A program made the position numbers and the translations under genes. From Silene latifolia (taxonomy: Eukaryota > Streptophyta > Magnoliopsida > Caryophyllales > Caryophyllaceae): DNA of 64,000 nt. This document shows positions 11,908 to 22,706 of this stretch, one piece after another. The DNA lies in NCBI RefSeq assembly GCF_048544455.1, contig NC_133536.1:39698652-39762651 (forward strand), given 5' to 3'. Each line of letters opens with the position of its first letter. Within the stretch, counting starts at the first letter, position 1. The notes beneath the pieces were generated by a model that saw nothing but the letters and a program-made list of their open reading frames with translations, was not told where the DNA came from and ran no database searches.

Positions 11908-13190
11908 TGTAACACCTCCTTCTTACCCGGCCAAGGTAATGGGAGGATGTTACCATCTCGGTTTCCCGAGGCGGTGAATCGGAGTTGCAATTAAGAAACA
12001 TTTTATATAAATAAGGTATTTAATGAATTACAAATGAATAAATGATATGATATAACTCATGACTACTGTACTCTTTTAACAAAGCTATGCTCGACTCGAA
12101 TGTCACCATGTCCCGTGGCTCGTCCCGTCTCCCACATGATATCAAATACAACTTGTACTAATGCTCTGCACGAAATATCATATGGATCGACAAAGGCCAC
12201 CCCGAAAATAGGTGACAATTACACAAACACGTCAGTTTCAATAATAGACATAGGACACGACACAATATATAAGTATGCAATGTACTAATGCTATGCACGA
12301 AACACGGTTACACAATAAGCACACCGGTAACGGGACACGCCCAGACGTACCCACAGCTATACCGATGCAGGGACACGCTTACGACAAAACATCTTACAAA
12401 TAGGTACTTGGAACACGTCCGTGGTACAGGGCCCGAAAGCCAACCGGGTCCTCTGTCAGACGTCGTGCCTCAACCACACGAGTCCCTTCGTACTCAAGTC
12501 CTTAATGTGGACATCCCTCTTGGACTGGGAAGCTCAAGAGGCGACTCAAGCGTAAGAGGGTTTCCCGGCCGTCCTACGTCACCTCAACAACAACACATCC
12601 TCAACATATACGACGATAACCAATACATAATATACAACCCAACATATCACAATCATCTCCTTATCGATACAATTAACCACTAAACATGTTATAATTTAAA
12701 TGCCTTAATCATGTGAGACCAATTAGAGCATTAACAACAACATAAACCACACCATACTATTGAAACCGATTAATATTAACCTACCTTTTAGCAATCTCCA
12801 CAAGCCACTCGAATCCGACCCGATTCCGTCTCATAAAACCGTCTCATCCTAACAAACTCACACAATACCATCAAAATACATCCTACATTATTATACAATA
12901 TAAAACTTTTATTACTACCCACTAATTACCCATATTAAACATACTAAATACTAACTAATTACTCATAACAAAACCCCAAGAAGTTAGGATTAAAATAAGA
13001 CAAAAGGGAAAGGTGGGAAGTCGACTTACTATGGTAGATCGGGGATTAGGAGAAGGTTTCATATTCAAATCCAAGCTTGGAGGTCATGGGAGAGGCTTGG
13101 GAAACATACTAGAGAGAGGGGGGTGTTTAGGGTGAAGGAGAAGAAGATATGAAAATGATTTGGGTTTGGATAAGATAAGAATCTAAAACG
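11908..13190 (-). repeat. Third Ty3/gypsy-family LTR, diverged
   Basis: It begins TGTAACACCTCC, has the same GTTACCATCTCGGTTTCCCG block at the same distance as the LTRs at 8341 and 60577, and further on the CCTTAATGTGGACATCCCT block. The right part is diverged, lacks the ACTCGNNCGAGT array and passes into a 5S-like segment. No primer-binding site or polypurine tract adjoins it, and no target duplication was found. The right boundary is approximate. Confidence 0.6.
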
Positions 13191-13199
13191 AATTATCAC

Positions 13200-13410
13200 G
13201 TGGTTATCCATGCTAAAGAACTCCAAAGTTAAGTGTGCTTGACTGGGAGTAGTCTTAGGATGGGTGACCTCCTGGGAAGGTTCCCGGGATGCGCATGAGT
13301 GAGGACAAAATACGCTGGAAAGGACATGTGTTGATCTGTGGGCCATGTACACAGCCTGGTGAGCTATCATAAGTAACCGCTCCCGACCCATTTTGGACCG
13401 GGGTGTTACA
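13200..13410 (+). repeat. 5S rRNA-like, Cassandra-like LTR end
   Basis: Positions 13213-13300 resemble the 3' half of plant 5S rRNA: CTCCAAAGTTAAGTGTGCTT, then GGATGGGTGACCTCCTGGGA, which covers the internal control region. The following sequence runs to GGACCGGGGTGTTACA, an LTR-type end. Cassandra TRIM elements are known to carry 5S promoter sequence in their LTRs, which is the best explanation. It is not a functional 5S gene: the 5' part is missing and it has substitutions. Whether it was a separate insertion or part of the preceding LTR is unclear. Confidence 0.6.
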
Positions 13411-13550
13411 AATCTTTTGTTTTACTATATCCATACTATTTTTTACCGTATTCACACTCTTTAGTCCCTTTTAAATTTAAGACGAATACGCCCATTTTAA
13501 ACATGACTCTGTCAAAAAAAAAATAGACCTCTATGTTACAACAAAGCGTC

Positions 13551-13712
13551 TTGCTTGTGACGGGTTAATCCCGCCTCACAAAAAGGGAGAGGGGACAAGG
13601 TGGGGCATCCCCATGTGCTTCCCCGCTCACCTCTCATGGGTATTTTGTGAGAGGAAATGATATCCGTCACAAGCTTATGACGGATATATCCGTTACAAAT
13701 GAGATTTTGTGA
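13551..13712. mobile_element. MITE with CTTGTGACGG termini, copy 1
   Basis: Starts TTGCTTGTGACGGG and ends with CCGTTACAAATGAGA, imperfect inverted copies of each other, with an inner GTCACAAGCTTATGACGG palindrome. Closely related copies lie at 18361-18536 and 20510-20697, sharing blocks such as GGGGACAAGRTGGGGCA and ATGGTATCCGTC-type words. No coding capacity. Superfamily not assigned. Confidence 0.65.
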
Positions 13713-13760
13713 TGTTACAATTCAATTGTCCTAGCGGGGAAGACTTGCTGAGATTAATAA

Positions 13761-14382
13761 TACTTCCTCCATTCTTGTTTTATGTTCCCATTTGCTTTTG
13801 GTGGAACAACCAAGGCAAAATGGATTAAGAGCAAGTGGACCAATTTTTAGCAATAAAAAAAAGGCTAAGCTAGCAAGTGGGCCGATTTTTAGCAATAAAA
13901 AAAGACTAAGTTAGTGGGGTGTAGATATAAGTAGGATTAAGTGAGCTAATATATGGTATATAGTGTAAACACAAATTGTTATATAAGACCATTTTATGTG
14001 TAAGACAAGTCCAATAACAAAAAGCCCAATAAAATTCTTTAATAAATTAGTAAAAAAATATTTTATTTTGATAACCTAATGTTTTATATTGATAACTTAC
14101 TTATTTAAATGTTTCAGTATTACTCATAAAATATCGAGTTATTAAAATAAAATAAAAATACAAATATAATATAATGATAAATTTGGGTTTTTCTCCTATT
14201 GGGCCAGTCTTATGCTATAGGACGGTCCTATAGGAGAGTTGCTGTAGTGTAAATATGTAATGGCAACAAGGACCATTTGATCATTTTTTAGGCCCAAAAA
14301 TAGAAAGAAACCAAATGGAAACATTATAGTGAAATGGCCTAAAAAGGAAAATGGGAACATCAAATGAGAATGGATGAAGTAC
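13761..14382. mobile_element. Stowaway-like MITE, about 620 bp
   Basis: The left end TACTTCCTCCATTCTTGTTT and the right end AGAATGGATGAAGTA are inverted repeats, extended inward by TTATGTTCCCATTT against AAAATGGGAACAT. The TA flanks and the CTCCCTCC-like termini match plant Stowaway (Tc1/mariner) MITEs. The central part (about 13980-14235) is AT-rich and may be a further insertion. Confidence 0.65.
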
Positions 14383-15100
14383 TATATATCTTGGATCCCT
14401 TCAAAGTTCGAACCATATAAAAAACATTAAATGACATGCTTTCCGATTTTTGAAAAGAAAGAATAAATTGTTTATTGACAGTTTTTTTTTTTTTCTATCT
14501 TCTATTCCTTCCGTCTCAATAAAATATTTATATATGCTTTAAATCCAAAGATCAACGTACAAGGAAAGGGATTTGCTTTTAATATATTATTAAAAGATAA
14601 AATAAAGAGCAAAACATATTCAAAATAGAAACGTAAATTATTAACTGAAACATCAATGAAAAGTATAAATTATTGACCGGAACCTGAAATATAGTATGAT
14701 CACACTAACCAAAATATGTATATTTTAATCAACAAAAATACATAGCTGGTACGCGTATATGAAACATGTCATATGTAGATAGAGTCTTGAAATTCAAGGC
14801 CGCCAAATGACTATGTCAATTATTGGAATTGGAAAATAATCGATAGTGACATAAACTGATATGAGTTTTGAATTTTAAAGTATTTTGAACATATATAAGA
14901 GGTTGAAATTTATAAAGCGTGAGTTGAAATGCAATGAAACTTCCGTGAACAAAGCTTGTAAGTTGTAAGTATGAGGGTCGAGGGATCATGTGTGCCTTGT
15001 TTTTATGCCTAATTCTAACAATATCTCCATACTCCCTTTCTACTTGTTTGTAAATGAAATAACAGAAAGTGACCTTTTTTTGGTATCCCTAAAAGACAAT
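14383..15100. other. AT-rich intergenic, nothing recognised
   Basis: About 720 bases of AT-rich sequence with poly(T) and poly(A) runs. I find no ORF of note, no RNA gene and no recognisable element boundary in it. Confidence 0.5.
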
Positions 15101-15104
15101 GGTA

Positions 15105-15720
15105 TTATTCTTACAAATCATTTGGAAACAAATACGTGATTCACTTTCGGAGAAAAACAACAATACAAGCAATTTACGCGTGATACAATTTTTAGAACCC
15201 GCCAAATAAACTAAAATCCGCTACCAAAACCAATGAAGCACTAGTTATATGACTGTATAGGATGAGACTTTTGAGAACGCATTACGCATATTGTTAGGTT
15301 TTTATTTTATGACATGATTTAGTATGTAGATTTAAATTAGTGTAAATCTTTCGCATAGTGAAAATTTGTATTATTAAAAGCAATCATGCTTTCCCCTGTT
15401 CCATTGAATTCTTTATCTTTTTCAAAATATAGGGAGAGAATTTTCAAAAACATAAACAATTCAATGAAATAGAAAAGTATTATTCATAGACATCATTTAG
15501 AAGCAAATAAGAGATCGACTTTCGGAGAAAAACAACAATACAAGCAATTTATGCGCGAGACATTTTTAGAACCCGCCAAATCAACTAAAATCCGCTACTG
15601 AAAACAATGAAGCACGCACTATTTATATAGGTAGATGGGACTTTAGAAGGTGCATAATGTTAGGTCTGTATTTCATGACATGGAATGTAGATTTAGATTG
15701 GGGTAAAGCTTACGCAAAGT
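15105..15720. repeat. Direct duplication of about 235 bp
   Basis: Two diverged copies lie at about 15105-15345 and 15485-15720. They share GGAGAAAAACAACAATACAA, AGAACCCGCCAAAT, AAAATCCGCTAC and CAATGAAGCAC in the same order. They are separated by about 140 bp of AT-rich sequence. No reading frame runs through them. The origin is unknown; it may be a duplicated promoter-like or transposon fragment. Confidence 0.6.
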
Positions 15721-15964
15721 GAGAAAAAAAAATGTTAAAAGTTGGGGGAAAGAAGGTATATTAGTGTGTTAAATGTAGAGGACTAGAGGAGGAAGGAATG
15801 AATACGAGTACGGTAGGTATTGCTTGTATCACAGGCAAAGTTGTTGAATTGTCAGAATCATGACACCCTCTAGGCTCTACCCCCTTTGCTCCTCTATTTA
15901 CTTCTCATCTCTCTCCCTCAATCTCTCTCAACTCCCAACTCTTTATTTTTACACAAATTCTGTG

Positions 15965-16130
15965 AAGGGCATATCTGTCGCAAGCTTGCGATCGGTCAAG
16001 TATTATCCATGTGGGGTAGATAAGACAAAAGTAATTACCTAGGAGTAGCAATCTGTTTTGTCTTATCTACCCACATGGATATTAATTGACCCGTCGTAAG
16101 CTTGTGACAACTATGTCCGTCACAAGTGAG
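15965..16130. mobile_element. Short palindromic MITE
   Basis: The arms TATCCATGTGGGGTAGATAA and TTATCTACCCACATGGATA face each other around a 45-bp loop. The outer parts carry CGCAAGCTTGCGA and GTCGTAAGCTTGTGAC. The right end (GTCCGTCACAAGTGAGA) resembles the CTTGTGACGG MITEs elsewhere in the window. Confidence 0.6.
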
Positions 16131-16159
16131 ACTTCCTGTTATTTTTATGTATTTACGAG

Positions 16160-16611
16160 CAATGTTGTCAGGATCGGGATTCTACTTTGGATCGATGTGG
16201 AGGATAGGATCGAATCGGTAGAATCGGATCGTATAATCGCAAGATTCTACAAACTCACTAAATACGGAGTATAATTTTGTATTTGGTAAAAACATAAAAT
16301 TGAAAATCAAAACACTTATTTATTAATATTTATTCATAAAATATTGGTAATCAATGATTTTAGTATCACAGTACGAAAACTTACACGAAATTTGGGTTTT
16401 ACGGTGTCGTTATATAAAAATATATATTAATTTTTTTTATTATGGAATCGGATCGTTGGATCGTATTATGATTCCATCTCTAGAAATTTTCAAATTAATA
16501 AGATCGTAAGATTCTAGAACTATGATAGAATCGTAGGATCCAGGATCGGTCAAGCATTTTTGGATCGTAAAATCGTAGAATCGTTGGATCGAATCGCGAT
16601 TCTGACAACAA
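16160..16611. mobile_element. TIR element with 9-10-bp target duplication
   Basis: The 10-mer TATTTACGAG occurs directly before (16150-16159) and after (16612-16621). The ends CAATGTTGTCAG and CTGACAACAA are inverted repeats. Subterminal sequence is an array of GGATCG/CGATCC/GAATCG words at both ends around an AT-rich centre. The duplication length fits Mutator-like elements better than hAT. No coding capacity. Confidence 0.75.
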
Positions 16612-16621
16612 TATTTACGAG

Positions 16622-17598
16622 TATTATATAGTGCCTTTATTTGTGTGTTATCTTTCTTTGAGCACATTTCTTTAGAGACGATATCTTTTTAAGATAACGA
16701 AATATAATAATCGTGAAATGTCTTATATAAGGATAACGTATAGAATATTTTGCGAATTGCGAATGCATAACAGAGAATGTGAGCGTAGTAGATAAATCAT
16801 GATAAATTTATTGAGAATTCACAAATTGAGCACATCAATGTTGTATTTTCCGCAGCCACTATTCAAGACATTTCATTAGCAATTAGCATCCATCAAGTGG
16901 CTCATATACGGGTAAGTTGTGACAATACAACACAATATTTTCCGTTGAACAAACAGTGTAAGGACTAGTAGACGTACAAAACTCCTACGGAGTACATACT
17001 GTATAATACAATTATACAAGTATACAACGCACAAGCTGGTAATTTTACCCGATAAAGTATAATTTATAAGCCAACTTTTTTTTTTTACTAGAAATTGTTG
17101 GTTTTTATCGATTAATGAATTAAGCAATTAATACCGTTTGCGAAAAAGTTTGATATGCTAGCCAGTAAGTGGATTATACATCCGATGTACTAGTGGATTA
17201 TACAGCCGATGTAGTACCATCAGTTGTAAGTTGTATGGTTTTTGAGCATTCTAATTAAGTTTTTGAGCATTGTTTTAAAAATTATGAGTTATACTATAAA
17301 ATTTCTGAATTCATTCACTTAAACATTAAGCTCAAAAAGTTATAATAAAACTCAAAAATATTACATATAAGTTTAATTAAATTTGAATTTTGATGGAAAA
17401 AAATTTTAAATTTAAATCCAACTTATAAACTTTAATAAGCTTAGAAAAAATACACATATGCTAAAAAACAAATAAATTTTGAGGTAATAAGCTCGGAAAA
17501 AATACACATGTTCTCAAAAACAAAAACAAAAAACAAATAATGTCCGAGGTAATACATCTGAGTATCCGATGTATGTTCCTTTTTCCCCTAGCTACTAT
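16622..17598. other. AT-rich intergenic, nothing recognised
   Basis: Low-complexity AT-rich sequence. A short repeated word (AGTGGATTATACA near 17170 and 17200) and a pair of CTCGGAAAAAATACACAT-like words (17430-17510) are the only structure seen. No supportable gene. Confidence 0.45.
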
Positions 17599-18938
17599 GG
17601 GGTTGTTTGGTTGCCTCATAAAAACACAGGAATTCCAAAATCCCATGAATTAGGATTTAAGGCTCTTGTTTGGTTACCCTTTTTTTTTAAAATGGAGGAA
17701 TCTAGAGTTCCATAAGAACTCTAATTCCTGTATCATGTGGGAAGTGGCTGACCAAGCCCCTCCCTAGGTCATTCCCAATTCCTGCGTTTTTTACTAGTGA
17801 TGTTTACTATTCTACCCCTATTAAAAACACACCCATTTCATTTTCTACTTTCTCTATTTACCGTCATCTTCTTCACACATCCTTTTTTTCCTCCTGTGCA
17901 ATCTTCATCTTCACTTCAACAGGTTTTTTTTCCTCCTCCCTCTTGCTATCTCAATTATTTTCTTTTGCTACTATAATCTATGATACATAAAAAAAATTAA
18001 AAATCATGGAATATTGGTAATCAATTAACCAATTTATAATTGTTAAAGTTTGATAATTGTTAAAGAGGAAACAGCAAACCATACGTACAACTTGAGTGAA
18101 TATAATATGGAGCAAAATGGAATATGGGAGGAAGAATGTGATGTAGATGGAGTATGTATCGAGTTATCTCTGAATAGTAGGCAGGGCCACATCATAAAGT
18201 ATTTTACATGTTTTAAGCATTCGACTGTTTTTTATTTTTACTGTATTACATTTTGGATATCTCGAATCTATTATACGTGTTTCGAGTAATGCTTTTCAGA
18301 ATGTAATTCCTCGGATCAAATTGTCCAAATGAATTTATAAAATTACAAGAACAACTATTCTTGCTTGTGACGGGCTATTTTCGTCACAGCTTACGACTCT
18401 CACAAAAAGTGGAGAGGGGACAAGATGGGGCACCCCCATGTGCTTCATCACTCACCTCTCATGGGTCATTTGTGAGAGAAAATGGTATCCGTCACAAGCT
18501 TGTGACGGATATTGCCGTCACAAATGAGAATTTGTGTTACAAGAATTACAAGAATCTATTTTACGTGTTTCGAGTAAACTCCATATGCTTCGCTCGGGTT
18601 CCCGGTCGAGTTCGCATCAGCTGATGTCGCATCAGTTTGACACCTTAGAAGAATTCCATTACTTGGCAAAACTCTTTTGGTTGTACCAGCATTTACTTGC
18701 TCTGCACTCTCCCCTTCTATTTTAATAAAAGGGTAAAATACTATTTACAACAAAAATTCATAGGAATTGGGTTATCCAACCAAACAACATACAGGAATTT
18801 ATTTCATGGGAAGTGTCAATTCCTTGATTGGCAACCAAACAAGTTTTGGGTATTTCCCATGAATTACATTTAGGAACTCAATTCATGTGAATTTCTACTT
18901 CCCACATGAAATTAATTCCTCCATGAACCAAACAACCC
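17599..18938. mobile_element. TIR element with GGTTGTTTGGTT termini, 1.34 kb
   Basis: Left end GGGTTGTTTGGTTGCC and right end GAACCAAACAACCC are inverted repeats. Further inward, blocks around CAGGAATT and CATGGGAA are mirrored (17630-17760 against 18770-18900). A CTTGTGACGG MITE (18361-18536) sits inside. No transposase is visible. Termini of this GTTTGGTT type are common on plant non-autonomous hAT and related elements. Confidence 0.6.
18361..18536. mobile_element. MITE with CTTGTGACGG termini, copy 2
   Basis: Closely similar to 13551-13712: TTGCTTGTGACGGGC start, GGGGACAAGATGGGGCACCC middle, GTCACAAGCTTGTGACGG palindrome near the right end and CGTCACAAATGAGAATTT end. It is nested inside the 17599-18938 element and is therefore younger than it. 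Confidence 0.7.
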
Positions 18939-18991
18939 ATATGTATGTATCTATGTCCAACACAACACCCATACTTAAAACGAGAATCATA

Positions 18992-19210
18992 CTCCCTCAT
19001 ATTCTGAATAGACTTCCTCTTTTCCCTTATTTACAAAATTTAAGGAAACACACTACCTTACCATACAATTAAATCCGGACCACACAAACACACTATCTAA
19101 CCGTACAATTAAATTTGAACCACAGAAACACTTGCCAAAAATAGAAATAGGGAAGTTACTGTGAATTGACAGAAAAGGAAATAAGGAAGTTTATTCAGAA
19201 TTGTAGGGAG
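18992..19210. mobile_element. Stowaway MITE, about 220 bp
   Basis: Inverted ends ACTCCCTCATATTCTGAATA and ATTCAGAATTGTAGGGAGT with TA on both sides, mirrored further inward (CTTCCTCTTTTCCCTTAT against AAAGGAAATAAGGAAG). Non-coding. Confidence 0.75.
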
Positions 19211-19216
19211 TATTTA

Positions 19217-20270
19217 TTTTCTAATATTGAATATTACTATGACATGATTAAAAAAAAAAAAACTGATTCTTCGGGCTTAACTAAAACAATTGCGACCTGG
19301 TTATCAACTAATTAGAGCAAGTCGAATGGTAAGCAACAACCTCCTACCTTGGCAAATTAACATCATATTTTAAGCTATGACCATTCTAAGTTACTAAATT
19401 ATTCCAATGGTTTAGCTAGGTTTTATACTAGCTTTGCTTGTGTTGAATAATTAAAAAATTAAGAAAAAGTTAAACCTAAATTTCTATTGGTAGTTTTGTA
19501 AATATGGGGCCTTATAAGCAACTAGCTTAATGAAGCAAGTAGATTAAGCCAAGCTGTTGGGTTTGTGCCTTGAATCTGTTAGTTGCCGCTTCGAACGACT
19601 ATGCGGGGTCTCGCATATAAGCTCTCCAAGCCTCTCCCTAGCAGTCATGCTTATCATACCGTCTGAATTTGAAATCTGAAAACTTCTCACATATCAATAA
19701 AATTCTCTCCCTTCTGCTATGTAGACGTAGCTAATACACCGTTAGTGAACCACGTAAATCTGTCCGTTTTGTCTTTTATTGTTCTTTATTTGTTCTTTCT
19801 TGCTTCTGTTATAACACAAGCCATCCTAGTTGGCCTTCTCCAATAATGTAGCAACTAGCTTACAATTTTAAGAAATTACAAGTAAGTCCTTAAGTTACAC
19901 CATTAGACTTGCGTTTATTAGTTAGAAGTTAAGGACCCCATTTCAGTTTTGGAGGAAGTTGCTAAAGCTGAAGACTCCTCTACAACCTCGGTCTTTTAGA
20001 ATATTTATATGTAATTGTATGATTTTTAAGAAATTTATTAGGGGTAAGATTGTAGAGATAAGGGTAGATCGGACCTATCAAACCAAACTCTCTGGAATGA
20101 AAATCAAATAAGGGTTAAATAAAAATTCAAGAAGTCCTTAAGTATCAAAATAAGCAACATTATTTTTTTACAAGATTTAAGCATATAGTTACACATCTTA
20201 TAATACGTGTAAATAAAGTAGAAAATAAAATTAATAATGTTAGAATTTTAAAGATTATTTTGTTATATAA
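19217..20270. other. AT-rich intergenic with a possible eroded TIR element
   Basis: GAGCAAGTCGAATGG near 19315 and a loosely inverted CTTCTCCAATAATG block near 19835 may be the ends of an eroded element. Otherwise the region is AT-rich, and no gene is supported. Confidence 0.3.
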
Positions 20271-20277
20271 GTTCGAT

Positions 20278-20380
20278 CCATGGACCGGTCCGCGGTCCAA
20301 GACCAAATAAAATACGGTCCGATTTGATCTGAACCAAATGATCCAGTCCGGTCTGGTCTTTGGTCTGGACGATTGAGTGA
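20278..20380. repeat. Fragment of a GGACCGGTCC-type repeat
   Basis: ATGGACCGGTCCGCGGTCC and CCAGTCCGGTCTGGTCTTTG form the same kind of ACCGG/GGTCC motif array as the subterminal parts of the element at 47264-47797, but without recognisable ends. Probably a remnant of that type of element. Confidence 0.4.
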
Positions 20381-20509
20381 ACACATTTATATAGGGAGGA
20401 CGTACAAAAAAAAAGTTCCACGTAATAGTGAAAGAAAGAAGCAGAAAAGCATCTGGCATAAATAGGGTAAAGGCAAAGAACCTTTTGGTAATAAATTTGC
20501 AATTGGTCT

Positions 20510-20697
20510 CCCTTGTGACGGGTTACCATTTGTGACGGATATTTTGTGAGATAAAATGGTAACAAAATGGGTTAGTGGAGAAAGGGGACCACATGAATAG
20601 TGTTGCAGAGAGAGAAAAAGTGGGTACATTGTGAGGTAAAATGGTATCCGTCTTCAGCTTATGACGGATATGTCATGTCTTCAATGAGAATTTGCGA
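20510..20697. mobile_element. MITE with CTTGTGACGG termini, copy 3
   Basis: Starts CCCTTGTGACGGGTTACC and ends GACGGATATGTCATGTCTTC. It shares the GGTATCCGTC block and the overall layout of the copies at 13551 and 18361 but is more diverged. Confidence 0.55.
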
Positions 20698-21535
20698 TAA
20701 ATTTGATAGTTTTCAAAGTTGGAAAAGAAGTAACCTAAAGTTTCTAAGTTAATGTAATCGTTGCCAGCCTCAATGATTCATTGTCTAATTTGGGCAACAT
20801 TGATCATCATGGACCTTCTTGTGCTTAGGCATTGATATCCTTCCTCCTAGTGACCTACTAGTCCTACTTAGGCATGCCATAACTGATTATGACATTTATT
20901 GTTGGAATTGGAATCACTAAGTGTATTACCCACTCTTCTAGTCCCATGTGTCTTGCTTAATAAGCACACTGTGCCACTCTTTTAATCACATGTGTCGTGC
21001 TTAATACACATTGTGTCACTTCATACTCGTATACCCAGTAAAATAGACCCGACCTCCGTCCTCCACCAAAACAAAAAAAAACCCAATATTGACTTGTAAT
21101 TGAATTGACCAAATCATATTCAACTTAACTCAAATATTTATTGTTGCATACAAAACACTGTCCCTCAATATCTTGTTGATAACATACCGAAAATAATCCG
21201 AACCCAAAATGATCTTATTCCCGATTGAATAAAGTCTGAAATGTGAAACCTGACTCTGTTGACTCGTTTGCCAAGTCTACTTTCAAGTCCTTAAGTTTAC
21301 CGTACTATAAAGGTGGTATTGATTAGAAGTGTTCTAAAAAAAAGTTACTAAATATTTTACATAAATGGACCTACCCTTGAGCAAAGTTCATTCCAATATT
21401 CCAAATCCAATTAAAATTTCGAGTTACACTTTTTATTTCACTTCCACGAACATGACGACATGAATATACAAAATTCTTGTGTCCTCCGGGAAGACGGCAC
21501 TCCTTATACTAAAAAGTCATTTATAAGATAAAATA
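20698..21535. other. Intergenic, nothing recognised
   Basis: Contains an imperfect local duplication (CATGTGTCTTGCTTAATAAGC near 20945 and CATGTGTCGTGCTTAATACAC near 20990) and a short CCTCCGGGAAGACGGCACTCC stretch (about 21484) resembling the MITE at 50119. No gene is supported. Confidence 0.4.
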
Positions 21536-21850
21536 CTCCCTCCTGTTCTATATATTCTTCCATATTTCCTAAAACGGATTATTCAGGTTTTCTTCCCCTT
21601 TCTTATTTCGGAAACTTTTACTCTTATTTTATTCATTTCTCTCTCCTATCACCAAACCCCACACAACTCTTTTACTCATATTTTATTACTTTCCTTAATA
21701 TTTTGGCTCCACCATTTCTTATTTAACTCATAATTATTCATCCCTCTCTCCTACTACCAAACCACGCCCAACTTTTTACTCTTATTTTATTCTTCTCCTT
21801 AATTCTCGTGCTCACAAACAAAGGGAAGAATACATAGAATTGGAGGGAGT
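21536..21850. mobile_element. Stowaway MITE, about 315 bp
   Basis: Ends CTCCCTCCTGTTCTATATAT and ATACATAGAATTGGAGGGAG are inverted and flanked by TA. The internal sequence (CCTAAAACGGATTATTCAGG, TTACTCTTATTTTATTC) is shared with the MITE at 47257-48112, so the two are members of one family. Confidence 0.8.
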
Positions 21851-22706
21851 ATTATATTAGCTTAGGTGTGAGAAGTACCGTATTTTTCCATGATTATATA
21901 TGAGGGATTAGTATAAAATAATCCTCCAAAAAAATTGAAGCTTGCTTTGTCACACACTCACACCTATTTGTATTTGTTTATAGTAAAATATTTGGCGTTG
22001 GTTGATGGCCCACGGAATTGAACTGGTTATGGGGAAATGTGATGTCAGAATGTAATCTTGCAGGTTTAGAAAAACTAGATTGATTAGCAAATAGATGGGC
22101 CCTCCCTCTATTTATGATATTTTGTGTGCGACTGGCTTCAACTACAGCTACTGTGGTAATTGGGCCCTTATCGATGGGCCTATGTTCATGGGCCTATGCT
22201 CCATATGATTAAGACTACTGTGAAGAATCACATGTACGTCTTCCACATCGGAGAAATAGAGAATGGTGATCTAGCTTATAACCCAAGGGGCTACTCCATC
22301 CATTGTCAATTAATTTTGGGATGAAACCTCCTTGGACTTGTAAAGTGGACACTCTCTCCACCTCGATGGGTGCGGCCCAGGCCCATGTGCGATTCTAACA
22401 ACTACCTTCCCTGTGGGCTTCAACTTACCCGAACAATTAGTTAGGAGGCGTTTGGTTGGACGTCTTCAGGTAAGGGAGTGAAACCCCGCGTATCCTTTCC
22501 ACCTTTTACTCAAATCAAATTTCAAAATAAGATTACTCCAAAGTCCTCTAGTTTGATTCATCGATTCCCACCCCTCAAGGTATCCATACCCTTACCCTAC
22601 TTCTGATCAACATTACAACCCCAACCACCATCAACCGCTACCACCAACATCCACGGCCTCCTCTCACACCGACACCAACATCGGCAATGCCGCCGACTCC
22701 TAGGGC
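21851..22706. other. Intergenic with possible TRIM-like and TIR fragments
   Basis: A stretch near 22230-22400 (TCTTCCACATCGGAGAAATA, TGAAACCTCCTTGGACTTG, CTCTCCACCTCGATGGGTGC) resembles LTR promoter text of small plant LTR elements, but no pair of repeats was found. GGCGTTTGGTTGGACG near 22447 looks like another GTTTGGTT-type terminus. No gene is supported. Confidence 0.3.

Noticed and set aside
12288-12683. 131-codon plus-strand ORF
   Set aside because: It lies wholly within a Ty3/gypsy-family LTR, has no domain, and its counterpart in the other LTR copies is not open.
13213-13300. Functional 5S rRNA gene
   Set aside because: Only the 3' half is present with several substitutions, and the sequence continues into an LTR end instead of a T-rich terminator.
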